The notes under the pieces were generated by a model. That model did no database searches and was not told the origin of the DNA. It was given only the letters and a program-made list of their open reading frames with translations. A program made the translations under genes and the position numbers. From Pelecanus crispus (taxonomy: Eukaryota > Chordata > Aves > Pelecaniformes > Pelecanidae), in the NCBI RefSeq assembly GCF_030463565.1, contig NC_134656.1, positions 7,116,501-7,180,500 on the forward strand: a stretch of DNA of 64,000 nt, given 5' to 3'. This document shows, in pieces, positions 52,977 to 64,000 of this stretch; position 1 is the stretch's first letter, and each line of letters begins with the position of its first letter.

Positions 52977-53723
52977 GTGCGCTGAGGGCGTCATCGCCGC
53001 GCCGTAGCAACCAGCCGGCCGGGGGCGTGGCTATCAGCGCGCGGGAGAGGCGGGGCGCGGCGGGGCGGGGCGGGCGAGTCCATCGGGCCGGCGCCGGAGG
53101 GGCGCGGAACGTGCCACCGCGCGCAGGGGGGCCCGCAGCGCCCCCTCCCGGCGGCGGGCGGCCCCGCCTCTCCCCCGGCCCCGCCGCGGCGGAGCGCGGA
53201 GCCCGCTCCCCCGTCTTGTGTGAGGAGCCCCCCGCCCGACGCCCCCTTTGCGGGACTGCGGCCGAACCGGCGGCTCCCGAGCGGGGCCGGGCTGGCAGGG
53301 GCTGGGCCGCGGCCGCCGCCGCTGAGGAGCCGCCTGCCGCCTTCGCGCCCTCAGCCCGCCCTGCGCGGGCCGCTCGGGCGCTCGGTAACGCCGCGAGTTC
53401 AGCACAAAACGTACAAAAGCAACGCGAAATGCTGTCCCTGCATCCACCGTGCAGGCGAGTATTGACAGATGGCGTGCAAATAACGGTGAAAGCCACGGTG
53501 ACGGCCGGGTGAGGAGAACGGAGGGAGGCGCGGGGGCTGCGGGCGCCCGGGCGCTGCCGCGGGGCGATCGCTGCGTTCCGAGCGCAGGCACGGGTGCGGC
53601 CCTGCCCACGAGGGCCGGGCTTAGGGATTGGAAAAGTTTAAAATAAATTAATTACAAAAACCACAAATAACACAGGGGATCTGGGCGGTGCCAGGGCCGT
53701 CGTCGCTGTGCTCGCTGCAGCGG

Positions 53724-53789
53724 GGTTGGGCTCGGTGATCTCGCAAGGTCCCTTCCAACCCAAAGCATTCCATGATTCCATGATTCTAC
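53724..53789 (+). mobile_element. CR1 LINE 3' tail remnant
   Basis: About 65 bp of CR1 3' end: GGTTGGGCTCGGTGATCT, AAGGTCCCTTCCAACCC and the repeats CATTCCATGATTCCATGATT. Severely 5'-truncated; it lies at the upstream edge of the RTF2 CpG island. Confidence 0.85.
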
Positions 53790-54326
53790 TTGAGGTGCAG
53801 CCAGCCCAGGGATAAGGTCCGGGAGCTGCGCAGAGCAGCGCGGGAGCCGCTGCTCCCAGGAAATAACGCCACGCTTCCAGTCCGCAGGAACAGCCTGTCC
53901 AAAGCTTCTGTTTAGTGACTAGAATAAATTCCTTCCCGTTGGAGCAATGCTGCGAATGGCTTCAAGCTGCAACAGAGGACGGCCGAGGTGCGCTCTCCAT
54001 AGATCTGGGAGCCAGGGCTCCTCCAAGTCAGTTTTCCTTCTGCGCTCGGACGCCAGCTGGAGCGTTTCCCATTAACATCTAGGATATGCGTAGTACCTGC
54101 CAGATTTTGTCCTGTAATACATTCGTCGCATTTGTACATGAAGAACAAAAGTTAGCTTTGTAGCTGTGAAAAAAAATAATAAATTGTAATTACAAATTTT
54201 GAGTCCTCAAGAAACAATTGGTAATGGGATATCATAACTTACAGAACACTGTGCAGCAAAATTTAAAGAGACACTTTACATACCCAAATAGGAAAAAAAA
54301 AAAAGAGGAAAATGTATTTATCTGAC

Positions 54327-54893
54327 TGTCCTGGTTTTGGCTGGGATAGAGTTAATTTTCTTCCTAGTAGCAGGCATAGTGCTGTGCTTTGGATTTAGGA
54401 TGACAAGAATGTTGATAGCACACTGATGGTTTAGTTGTTGCTAAGTGGTGCCTACACCAGTCAAGGACTTTTCAGCTTCCCATGCTCTGCCAGGTGCACA
54501 AGAAACTGGGAGGGCGCACGGCCAGGAGCGTCCCCCAAACTGACCAAAGGGCTATTCCATACCATATGATGTCATGGGCAGTATAGAAACTGGGGGGGGT
54601 TGGCCGGGGAGCAGCGATCGCTGCTCGGGGACTGTCTGGGTATGGGTCGGCGGGTGGTGAGCAATTGCATTGTGCATCACTTGCTTTGTACATTGTTATT
54701 ATTATTATCATTATTATATTGTTATTATTACCATTACTATTTTACTTCATTTCATTTATTAAACTGTTCTTATCTCAACCCAGGAGTGTTTCTCACTCTT
54801 ACTCCTCCGATTCTCTCCCCCATCCCACAGGGCAGGGGGAGTGAGCGAGCGGCTGCGTGGTGCTGAGTTGCTGGCTGGGGCTAAACCACGACA
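54327..54893 (+). mobile_element. Solo LTR, avian endogenous retrovirus (copy 2)
   Basis: A 567-bp element from TGTCCTGG to ACGACA, flanked by a perfect 5-bp target-site duplication, CTGAC, at 54322-54326 and 54894-54898. It shares the family blocks of copy 1 and has an expanded ATT-rich stretch at about 54690-54740. There is no internal retroviral sequence. It lies between the RTF2 promoter and the CASS4 3' end, with its own 3' boundary 323 bp from the CASS4 stop codon. Confidence 0.95.
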
Positions 54894-55029
54894 CTGACCT
54901 ATATAGAAATTAAAAAATCAGCCAGATAATAAAATAATTTTGCTCTAATACAGTGCAAACATTCCAGCCCAGCCACTAAGATGATGACGTTTCCAGGCAG
55001 GAGCTGAACAATGGGGAAGAAAGTACAGA

Positions 55030-55035
55030 TTTAAT
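55030..55035 (-). terminator. CASS4: Candidate CASS4 poly(A) signal (ATTAAA)
   Basis: Reads ATTAAA on the minus strand, 181 bp after the CASS4 stop. The next exact AATAAA on that strand (54755-54760) lies inside the solo LTR, so the LTR could supply an alternative 3' end. Confidence 0.35.
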
Positions 55036-55215
55036 TCTACAAATCCTCTTCTGCATCTGCTGTTGTGCGGATCCGCACCAGCACCCAGGGAACTGCCCGG
55101 CAGGAGTCTGAGAGGCGACTGAAAGTTGGTGGTCGCTGAGCTGCTTTTGCCCCCCTTGGCTGTCACATGCCAACGGAGCAACAAGGGAGAATTTGTAAAA
55201 ACAGTGAAGTGTCTT

Positions 55216-55629
55216 TCATTCCATCATTGCTCTAAACTGCTGTGTGTACTTAGAGAGCTCCTCAGTTTGATCCTGAAGTTCCCTCATGGCATCTGTGTTT
55301 GGATATTGTATTGCAGCATTTTTGGTGGCGAGAGCCAGATTCTTCAAGAGGCTGCAAAACCGACTGCTGCTGTGGAGGATGTCGTTCCGAGCATCTCTTT
55401 CTTGAGTTTCCTGGCAGAGATAATCCACTAGCTTTTGTCCCACCATAATGATCAATTTGCTGTGGGATATGAAGACTTCGGGCGGCTGGTTGTTGCTCAG
55501 ACCATTAGTAAATACGCCAATTGCCTTGTGCAGTGCACCAAAACACAGCTTACAGTGTTCTGGGAGAGCGAATTTCTTTGCAGAGTCCTGCTTGCTTTGA
55601 ACTGGAGTCTTTTTTGCAGATGGCAAAAC
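55216..55629 (-). CDS. CASS4: CASS4 last coding exon (C-terminal FAT-like domain)
   Basis: Acceptor CCTTTTTCCAG, then GTTTTGCCATCT. 137 codons plus TGA encode the Cas C-terminal helical domain: [52 protein letters not shown], ending RAMME. This region recruits NSP/BCAR3-family partners in other Cas proteins. Confidence 0.95.
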   Translation of the reverse strand, partial: VLPSAKKTPVQSKQDSAKKFALPEHCKLCFGALHKAIGVFTNGLSNNQPPEVFISHSKLIIMVGQKLVDYLCQETQERDARNDILHSSSRFCSLLKNLALATKNAAIQYPNTDAMRELQDQTEELSKYTQQFRAMME

Positions 55630-58600
55630 CTGGAAAAAGGTTAAAAAAATAGACTCAGCTTGGTGGCACACTGATTGTTTCTTTATTTGCTCTACCCTAT
55701 ATTCTTCACGTGTTTTCTCCACTTAGAGGGAGTTTAGTTAATAAGTCTCCAAATTGCCCCAGCCCAGGAGTCTTTTACAATCATTTCTCCTTCCATAGAG
55801 TACTGGACTTCAAAGTGGTATTTTCTCCTGATAGCCCTTTCCCTAAACAAATGTCACTGAACATGATTTTAATAATGAAGAGCACACAAACTGCTGTAGC
55901 TGAACATCAATCCTTTATACAAACTGGACTTCAAGCTTTCGGACAGTACAAAACATTCAGACTTGATCTTTAATGCTGCTGACTTCATGAGGGTTATGAA
56001 TGATTAAAACTGTACGATAGCAAGAGAGTCAGTCCTTATACCAGCGCATGACAAGATATTTTGAAATACTAACTCTCACAGCCTTATCCCAAATGATACA
56101 CAAAGGCAAGAAAATAAATAGTATTACTTCAAACTACAGTGGTTTGTTACATTTGAAGAAAATAAATGTTTTGCATGGGTTTTCAGCAGTAATTCTAAGA
56201 ACTAGGTCTGGGAAAACGAACTATGAGAAAACAAATAGATCTCTTTGTATAGATATGTGTGTCCAAATGCAATTATTTTGAATTGTAGCAAGCACAGAAA
56301 TCAGGGACTAGCAGTCCTCATAAGTAATAGTTTTCAAAATCAGAAATACCTTTGGTTTTGAATCTGTACTCTTCTTTGCTACTTCTTTACCTGAAATTAT
56401 TTTCTGTGCCTGTTACAAATCAAAATGAAAGCAAAGGTGAAATGGTTTACATAAAATATTTAAATGTAAGTGTGTTTTTCTCTTATTTCAGGGGGAAACA
56501 ACTACTTGCTATGCAGCCTTCATGTTATGGACAACAATGGTACATTTATTAGAAGCAACTGTTTTTTTCCTACTAAAAATTTAGTGTCTGATCCTGCAAG
56601 ATCTAAGACTGAAACCAACATCAACAAAACAACTTTTCCTAAATTCTGAGGACAAGCCAACATTTCTTTGTGAAACCAAGAGAGTTATATTCTTAGACAT
56701 TTCAGTAATTCTAAGGAGAATGATTCTAACAAACATCCAAAATTATTCTAATAAATAAATTTGATAATTCACAGCAAGAGTTTAATTTGTTAAATCAAAA
56801 ATTTCTATGAAAGCATGCTTTCCAATACACCTCATGTTAGAAAGTTAACATCTCTTGTATAGTCATGTCAGAGTCAAGCAAACAAAATGTACTGGCAAGA
56901 AGAGAACTACTAGTCAAAAGAGAAGAAACAAATTGCTAACCCCCAGCTAAAAGCTGTCTCGAATTTAAACGGGCAAACTAAAAATCTTTTCTCAGTGCTG
57001 GCTGGCTGCCTGGGTAAATTCTCAAATGCCAGTTCTCTTTGTTACTTAAAATTACTGATCATTCTACATGTGCCATCTAGCACTCTAAGAAAATCCTGAA
57101 TTCACATAAAGTCTGGAAAATAGGAAGCAGTGCAAACTCAATTTGGCACTAGTGCAAAGATAAAATAGTGCTAATAGCTTAATATCTGCAAATGATCAGG
57201 AATATGCATAGTAAAATCCAGTTATACTAACCTGTAACTGAACATAATCACAGTCTTCAGTGGCATTTTCTTTTGGTTTCTCAGAAGACACCTGACTTTG
57301 ATTGGGTTTATCAGGAATATTTCTTTGAAGTGAATCTATTTCTATTCTTCTCGGCACTGTGATTTGTTTTGCCATTTTGTATTCTGGGTTCACTTTTGGT
57401 TGCTTCATTTCTTGTTCCTCCTCATTCTTTCTGAAGAGGAGCTTTCCATTGGCAATGATGATGGATACAAACCTCTTGATATCATCTGGAATCGTGCGGG
57501 CTACCATAACAAAGCGATCGAGGTCATCTGGGTTGTTCTGAGGTTTCCTGAGGACCAAAGCCTCTAGTGACCAGCTGCAGTTGTTTAGAGCTTCTCTTGT
57601 TTCTGTTAAGATTTTGAATGAGTTCATAAGAATTTCTAGCTGTTTTTTAATTCTGGTCTGAAGGTTGTTATCAGTGAGGCAAGAGGCATTTGCCTTTACA
57701 ACTTGAGCAAAGGCCAAGAATTCTCCGAGTGATACCTTTATGTGATCAACTGCTCTATGGATTTCTTCAATGGTTTTCTCTAGGTGCTCCTGTAATCTCC
57801 ATTTACTACTCACAAAGATCATTAAACTCGCAACTGAGCTGGATACACTGTGCTGCAATCTAGTCAGTGTCTCTATGGCTACGTCAAGGTCCAGTTTAAT
57901 TTCTTTGGCAGGCTCTTCTGATGATGACATAGAAGAAGGCTCAGCAGAAGAGTTTGAAGATGTAGAGACCGTGCTGCTTCTGCTGTCCACGCTAGAAGCA
58001 GATAATCTGTCTTGTTCTACCTTGGCATCTCTTGAGAGCTGTGGAGGAGCACTGTATGCTTGGTCTCCAGAACTATCACTGGTTTTTTCCATGTCTTTCT
58101 TGGACTGCAAAGCTACGGGCAAACCTTTTGGAATATCATAAACGTTCTCTTCAGAGCTCTGATTCTCAGCCTTTGGAGCCAGGAGACTTGGGGGTACATC
58201 ACAGCTACCATTTTGTGGCAAAAGGAGCACGTCCCGTGAGGATGGAACATCATAGAGATGGATACCTGGAAACGTGAATTTCCGTTGTGCTGGTGGAATA
58301 TCATATAATTGTGGATTTACAACTTTGGCTTCAGTATTTGTTGTTAGTGCCTTGTACCTGGCTGGTGGTATATCGTACAGCACCTGGTTCTCCAAGGAAT
58401 GGCCAGGAGGGTTTTGTTTTAATCCCGGTTTTTCAGGTGATACTGGAATATCATAAATCCATTCTGATTTTCGAGGATTTGGCAAGGTATTGTAACGGCC
58501 CCAGAACTTTTTCTGAGATTCATTTTCTGAAACATCAGTTTCTCTTTTGGGAGGGACATCATATAACTGCAACAGAGCACACAGGATTTATAAGCAGCAT

Positions 58601-61600
58601 TTTATACAAGAAATTGGAAACAAAACAATTCTCAGAGCATGCAATTGTATGCAACTCCAGTAATGTCAATGGAACTGCACCACAAAAAGGCTAGCCCATA
58701 ATTTTTATTTTCTTTCTAAAATGCACAAGCGGCACATACAAAGGTTAAAATATTTTGAGCGCAGGGGATTAAATCATACAGCAGTGTCCCCAACCAGTGA
58801 AATCTGTGAGCTCTTCCCTGACTCCTTTGGGGTGGGAAACTTTCATAGTTTTCTAAATTGGCTGCAAAAGTGAAATGCCAGTTTATTAGTAGGTAATATC
58901 AAACACTCAGTTTTACAGAATGAAGGAGGTAAGATATTACTGGCCTCTGCATAAGAAAACACTTGATTTTCCAGTATCCCCGCCCACATTCATATGCATA
59001 GCCTGACAAAAAAATAAATCACCAACAGACACAACTGACCATTCTCAGATAGCTGCAATGAGTTTAAGTTTTCACTTGATACAGGTTTTCTAAGACAGAC
59101 ACAGATCTTGCCCAATGCCTTAAAAACACATGTGTGCACAGCTGAAGTCTATAAGCTGGAAAAGGTGAAGGCAAGACCACTTCTTGTGTAAGAAAATCCA
59201 GACTAATACTAATAGGCACTTTGGGACAGGTCATACCTGGATGCCTTACGAGCATGGAGCACAAGCATGAGGGAGTGCAGGGAGCTATAGGAGTGTGCAG
59301 CAACAAGAAACAATTGAAGGTACCACTGTGTAATAAAAATTTTAGAAAGAACTGTCCAGGTCAGGCTTCTCCATCTGCAGAAAACGTGCATGAGAAGGGG
59401 ATCCCAAAGAAGGGTGTTTCAGACCACAGCCAGAATTTTGCAAATTTCCCCTGAACAAAGAATTCTAAGAAAATTTTAGTTTGGAACCAACAGTAAACCA
59501 TGTCTCTGAAAGAAAATCTGCTCCCAGGCTGTTGCAGCTGGTCGGTATGATTGCTAACAGCCATGGAGACGTCAGGAATGCCAGCGTCAACGAGCAATTG
59601 CTCGTATGCCAGCGCCCCAGTGCTGGGTAGCACCAGCCCCGCTGTCACTGCTGAACAGACTCTGTGCAAGACCGGCTTCTCCAGTCGTGGGGCAGCCGTG
59701 AACCTACATCACTTCTCTTTAAATCCACAAAACCAGGAAGCCTCAGATTTGCTGTGCTGGGGTGGTCTGCCCCGAGATCCCACACTTCAGCCGTGGGAAT
59801 GTGTGCTAAAGGAGCCTGTCAGAATTCTCTTGGATCCTAAAACCATTCAGGAAACCCAAAATATGTGGCAAGCAACTAACAGAGAATTTCTGTCGAGGCA
59901 TTTTCTTTGTTGTGAAGTTTCAGATCCGCACTTTCTTCAGGGATGGTACTTGTCAAACAGTGGGGAAGAGATGGGAAGCCTGACCCCCTCCCCAAGCCAC
60001 GTGCGCTCCACTCCCAAAAAAGGTGGCAGGAGAGTGCTGCATGGAACGGGGACAGTTAGTTTCTATCTGCCTAAATATTACAAACATACATTCAAGAATG
60101 TAGGGTATTGAATTTGCTTTTCACATTGTCATAAAAAGAAGTTAAGAGATCTTGATGCCTGCAGCCTAAAAAGCAAATGCAAATGCAGTAGTAGTCCTGG
60201 TAGGTACCCTGACGATCCAGGAGCCAGGTAGGATTTGTCTCTTTGACAGGAAGGACAACTACTACTTCTCCCAAGTAGTTAGCAATAGGACGAGAGGAAA
60301 AGGGCTTAAGCTGCGCCAGGGGAGGTTTAGGTTGGAAATTAGGAAAAATTTCTTTACGGAAAGGGTGGTCAAGAATTGGAACAGGCTGCCCAGAGAGGTG
60401 GTGGAGTCCCCATCCCTGGAAGTGTTCAAAAAACGGGCAGACGTGGCACTTCGGGACATGGTTTAGTCTAGTCTACCCTTGATTGGCTTAGAGTAGACTT
60501 GGTAGTGTAGGTTAATGGTTGGACTGGATGATCTTAAAGGTCTTTTCCAACCTAAACGATTCTATGATTCTATGATTCTATGACAAAGTACTGCACCGAA
60601 GATGTGCCGGTCTTATCACCGCGATTGCCTTGAGGGAGGTTCAGTACACGTGCCCAACATCATGGTAATGAGAGATTATTCTCTTGTGTCCCAACAAGTC
60701 TTACTTACATTGCCCACTGGTGAGTCTTTCTGGATAACAGCTCCTGCCTTTTCTGGGCTGGTCGGGATGTTGTAAAGCTGCTTCTGCTCTTCCTGGGAAC
60801 AGTTGGTGAACCTGACCAGCACAGTGCCCTTCTGTGTGGTGGGTGGAGTGGCACCACTCTGGTCAAAGGGAAAAAAAAAACCCAGATTGACTTCAGTCCT
60901 TTTTAGAGCCAGCTGAAGACTTTGGTGGAATCAAAGGCTTTCGGGCCATATACTGGGTATCTCCTAGTTTGGACAGCGGGGGTCGAACTCAGCCTGCTGC
61001 AGAGCTGCTGGAGCGCCTTCCCGCAGCGCGGCACGGGAGGGCGGCGGGCGCTGGGTGGTGGAGGGCAGCCGCCTCCTACACGCCTGGCTTCGGGTCTGAG
61101 CAGGGATCACCCCGCTTATACGAGTGGGTAACACAGAGAAGCTTGTGGGTAACAATGAATTAGAGTGGGCTCAACCCTGCGCTGCCAGGTGCTGCCAGGG
61201 AGCGTAAGGTGCGTGGGGAGGCTCCGTGGACGTGCTCCAGTCCCGCACAGACCTTTGCGTGGTATGTGACGGGATGGGGCCCCGCGCCTCTCCCAGCCTG
61301 GTGACCTGCACAGGCTGCGGCGAGATGTAGAGGAAATGTGGCAACATTCAGTCTCTCCAGGGAAGCGTGGTACCAAGAGCAAGATCACATAACAGGACGC
61401 TTCTGTGGTAGATGCAATCGGTGCGTTGCCCTTACCCCAACTGCGTTATTGTTACATGATCTAATCCCTTGCATTTTGTTGCCCAGGAGGTGGGTGGCAT
61501 GGGTCACATTTAGTGTCTTTTTGTATGTGCACTAGTGACTCTTCTGTAAACATCTTGAAACCTTCCTGATTGAATGACAGAGACAAAGCACATTTCCTGA

Positions 61601-64000
61601 TGGATAAACCAAGGCAGAGAGGCTGACACTCTGATAATGAGAATTCATTTGTGCCCTGGAACTCAGTAATGGTAAAACTGAAGGTGTTTATTAGAAACGT
61701 ACCAAATTTAAGACACGTTTCCTCTAAATGTCTAACAAATTCAAAAGAAAACTGCTTTAGGCTTTGAACTTCCCTAAAAACATATGGTTTTCTGCCAAAT
61801 TTTACAAACAGCAAACAGGGAAACACTAGAATTTGCCTCAAAATCTATTCTGAGGTCCTACAGGGTGCCAGCGGCATGGGGGGGGACCATGGCAGGACTC
61901 ACCTGCGTGAGCAAGGACTCCCGGCGCTGCGTGGATGGGACATCGTACACTTCACTCCTGATATTCGGGACTGAAGCCCGGCATGCTCTCGGCAGAGTAA
62001 ACAGGTGCTTCAGGGGGGAAAAAACCAATAGTGAGAAAGCTGCAGTGAGCAGTAAGCTCAGGACATCTCTGAAAACTCAGTTAGTCGAATAGGGCACCGT
62101 TAGAGTAATCAGCTTTTCGCTCATGGTGATAAACAGGAACTGACCTTACAAACTGACCTTACAAGCAGGCATGGCATTTTTTCCTCATAATTCTCCTTTG
62201 ACAGCATTTCTGCTGTATTTCAGATAAGAATTGGCACATACAAATCAAAGACAATCTGCCTTACTAACCAAGGGAGGGAGAAGATTTGGAGACACTCCAG
62301 CTGCAGTTATCGCTTAAATCTTTAGACTACCCAAAAGCAGAACCACTGAAAAAAAGAAAGCGGGGGAATTTGTACTTCTCAAGTCTCACAGAGCCATTAG
62401 GTCAAGCCATATTTAGTGGGAGTAAGAGCAGCAAAAAGGTACAGGCTGAGATCCATTATTCTGTAGTTATGAAAAATAGAATAATTTGGAGGGGGTAAAC
62501 ATGGTTACCTTGATGTCCTGTCCAGCTCCATAAACGGAGAAGTCTGATACGGGAATTACATTATTTAGGTCAATTACAGACTAATTCTCCTGCTTGCTTA
62601 AAACCTCATTTTAAGAGCTATGACCAGATCTGTGGGACAATTAGTTAAGATGCCAAAATATGAATGTTGGGGAAGGACTTTTTTAAAATCAACCTCACAA
62701 ACATGGCGTTTCGATCATTTAGCACGGGTTTAGCCTGGCTCTCCGCAGCTAGATTATAAATAGAGGATTGTAAACTATAACGCACAGAAACACCGTTGTG
62801 TTACAATAAATTATTTAAAATTGGAGGTAGTGTTCTCCATCATGTAAGTGAGGGTTGTAGTGACTAAATTTAGGGGAAATACGGTAGAGGAACAAGACTC
62901 CAGCTCTACAACTGCTTGCTTGGTCTTTGTGAAAGCTCTTAGCTCTCATCTGAAGAAAGGCAAGGAGGAGTGAACAGGGCTCCCCTTAGTGCTCTGTGAT
63001 ATGAGCCATCTCGCTGGCAGAGCCAGAAGAGACTTCCCGGAGTAGAAAGGGTAAAAGATAAGTACATGCCCTAGTGACTCCTCTGTAAACACCTTGAAAT
63101 CTTCCTGATCAAATGACACAGAGACAAAGCACAAATCTTACCCAGTATATAGCAAAAAGGAAACTCCCTGAACATCATATCTTACTCCCACTTTGAGAAC
63201 AAATTATTTTAAAGTACTTTCAGTCACAGTAAAGCAAGAAGGTGCCCTGTATATTGGGCAACAAATAAAGACGTGACAAGGCTTTTCTATCAGGTGAAAG
63301 CACACAGGCTTTGAGGGCTTTTGTTTTGTTTTATTGCTTTCAATCAGCTCCCTCAAAGACTTACAGTGGCTTTACCCAGCTGCTCAGAGGACAGCTGAGT
63401 ATGCCAGGAACTTTGCCAGTTGTCCCATAGGATGTACACGGGGCGGTCCGGAGCGCTGCGGTTCGTTCTGCACTCGCACGGGCTGTTCACCCCGAGCCTC
63501 CCCGCGCATCTGCGTACGGCTTGCGAGCACCGCGGGGCAGTTGGTGGAGTAACAGCTGTGACCTTGTGCAACAGGCAGCCCAGGCAAATCTGAACTTCTA
63601 AATAATAAGCGCAGGCTAGGGCTTTTTTGTTTTTTTTTTTTTTTTTGGCTTTTTTTTTTTTTCTTTCTCCGTTAGAGTAAACAAGGCTCAGGTATATGAA
63701 CTCATGAAATGACAGAGACACAGGAATAGCCAAGGAGCTCTTCTGTTGGGCCATTCATTCAGATAAAGAATAAGATGAAATCTGCAGCCTGATTTGCTGG
63801 CACAACATGGAAAATTGGTATCAATCTCGCATTCAATTTGCAAATGCCTTCTTTAGGGTTAGGAATGGGGAGAAATCAGATTACAGCGAGTGCAAAAGGG
63901 TCTTTTGTAGCTATTACTTAGTTTGAGCTTGTAATTATGGTGACTGTACACAAAGCCTGAATGTGCAGCTGCAGCGCTGAAAATTAGGTTTCAGGCACCA
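55216..64000 (-). CDS. CASS4: CASS4, Cas-family scaffold protein, partial (5' end beyond window)
   Basis: Minus-strand gene running off the right edge. Certain coding exons are 62007-61903, 60858-60709, 58566-57232 and 55629-55216, all phase 0 to phase 0, together 667 codons plus TGA; human CASS4 is 786 residues. The SH3 domain is not in the window. Visible parts: a substrate region with nine YxxP motifs (YDVP, YDIP, YNIP, YSAP), whose tyrosines in Cas proteins are phosphorylated by Src/FAK to bind Crk-type SH2 domains; a Ser-rich stretch; the four-helix bundle ([20 protein letters not shown] onward, with [20 protein letters not shown]); a DCDYVQLQ motif; and the C-terminal FAT-like domain ([20 protein letters not shown]). 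CASS4 acts at focal adhesions. The gene order is conserved with human. Confidence 0.95.
57232..58566 (-). CDS. CASS4: CASS4 large coding exon (YxxP region, Ser-rich bundle)
   Basis: 1335 bp (445 codons) between CTCTGTTGCAG and TTACAG|GTTAG. It carries seven YxxP sites, plus one site where Tyr is replaced (SCDVPPS), the Ser-rich hinge, the helical bundle and, at its 3' end, [10 protein letters not shown]. Long single-exon coding of this region is usual for Cas-family genes. Confidence 0.96.
60255..60582 (+). mobile_element. CR1 LINE 3' fragment
   Basis: 5'-truncated CR1, different subfamily from the copy at 30.4 kb. It has CTTAAGCTGCGCCAGGGGAG, GGCTGCCCAGAGAGGTGGTG, GGTCTTTTCCAACCTAAAC and GATTCTATGATTCTATGA. 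It lies in the CASS4 intron 150 bp from the 150-bp exon and antisense to CASS4. Confidence 0.92.
60709..60858 (-). CDS. CASS4: CASS4 coding exon with YNIP motif
   Basis: 150 bp (50 codons), acceptor TTTGACCAG and donor AAT|GTAAGT. It encodes [17 protein letters not shown] and then [16 protein letters not shown]. The last part matches the human KQQLYDIPASPKKAG segment. No open frame flags it because it is short. Confidence 0.88.
61523..61599. repeat. Dispersed local duplicate, copy A
   Basis: About 77 bp nearly identical (roughly 85% by eye) to 63062-63140 in the same orientation, with shared CTTCCTGAT and GAGACAAAGCACA blocks. The flanks do not match. It lies in CASS4 intronic DNA. Confidence 0.8.
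61903..62007 (-). CDS. CASS4: CASS4 coding exon with YDVP motif
   Basis: 105 bp (35 codons), acceptor CCCCCCTGAAG and donor CACGCAG|GTGAGT. It encodes [15 protein letters not shown] and [18 protein letters not shown], matching human ILTLPRPVRASLPTLPSQVYDVP. Phase 0 at both ends. Confidence 0.9.
63062..63140. repeat. Dispersed local duplicate, copy B
   Basis: Partner of the copy at 61523-61599. It has a 2-bp insertion (ATGACACAGAG versus ATGACAGAG). Whether this is a local segmental duplication or two members of an old interspersed family cannot be told from this window. Confidence 0.8.
63365..63589 (-). CDS. CASS4: Candidate upstream CASS4 exon (uncertain)
   Basis: A CpG-rich stretch between AGTTCAG and a perfect donor ACT|GTAAGT. 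It is open in phase 0 for exactly 75 codons and would splice in frame to the exon at 62007. The human protein has about 80 residues between its SH3 domain and the LTLPRPVR segment, so the size fits. The translation includes [13 protein letters not shown], loosely like human TPGPVYEQMRSW, but the rest shows no clear similarity and no YQVP motif, and the acceptor is weak. Confidence 0.3.
63623..63667. repeat. Poly(T) tract
   Basis: T-rich run interrupted by single G and GGC, in the putative CASS4 intron next to the candidate exon. Confidence 0.9.

Larger units (their letters stand above)
52450..53640. promoter_or_regulatory. RTF2: CpG island, RTF2 promoter
   Basis: Dense CpG sequence covering RTF2 exon 1 and extending about 0.7 kb upstream of it. 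Typical TATA-less housekeeping promoter. Long open frames on both strands here (up to 357 codons) result from stop-poor composition. Divergent plus-strand transcription is possible but unsupported. Confidence 0.85.

Noticed and set aside
52423-53496. 357-codon minus-strand frame containing the RTF2 N-terminus
   Set aside because: Only residues encoded at 52896-52828 match RTF2. The upstream and downstream parts are CpG-island promoter and intron 1 read-through.
59551-60111. 186-codon plus-strand frame in a CASS4 intron
   Set aside because: No similarity I can name and no supporting structure; most likely chance. I cannot exclude an antisense transcript.

Overview
This window is nuclear DNA from a bird, most likely a non-galliform (neoavian) species. 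Three things point there. CR1 LINEs carry the characteristic 3' end of repeated ATTCTATG-type octamers. Two solo LTRs belong to a family I associate with neoavian genomes. The gene order CASS4-RTF2-GCNT7 matches human chromosome 20q13 and, from memory, chicken chromosome 20. Exon boundaries were placed by reading splice sites, checking codon phase across every junction, and comparing with family sequences from memory. No alignment or database search was run.

Layout, left to right. Positions 1-12.9 kb are gene-free as far as I can see. At 12.9-14.2 kb lies a strong CpG island holding a G+C-rich minisatellite; it is probably the distal GCNT7 promoter. RTF2 fills 20.3-52.9 kb on the minus strand. 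It has nine coding exons totalling 924 bp (307 codons plus stop), all in phase, and starts in a second CpG island with clustered ETS motifs. GCNT7 lies on the plus strand, with three coding exons (432 codons plus stop) at 37.4-39.9 kb, entirely inside RTF2 intron 5. It is a nested antisense gene. A long but dead CR1 LINE (48.0-50.7 kb) sits in RTF2 intron 4. CASS4 occupies 55.2 kb to the right edge on the minus strand. Four certain coding exons (667 codons plus stop) are visible, and the N-terminal SH3 exon lies beyond the window.

The three genes are not a pathway. RTF2 is a replisome-associated factor, GCNT7 a Golgi GT14-family glycosyltransferase, and CASS4 a Cas-family adhesion scaffold. 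What links them is position: RTF2 and CASS4 are tandem on one strand, and GCNT7 is embedded antisense.

I found no previously undescribed multi-gene system. The observations most worth checking are a DYV-type motif kept in this CASS4, a 27-bp micro-inversion inside one solo LTR, an internal deletion at microhomology in the CR1 element, a duplicated p53-type half-site in the last RTF2 intron, and the minisatellite CpG island.
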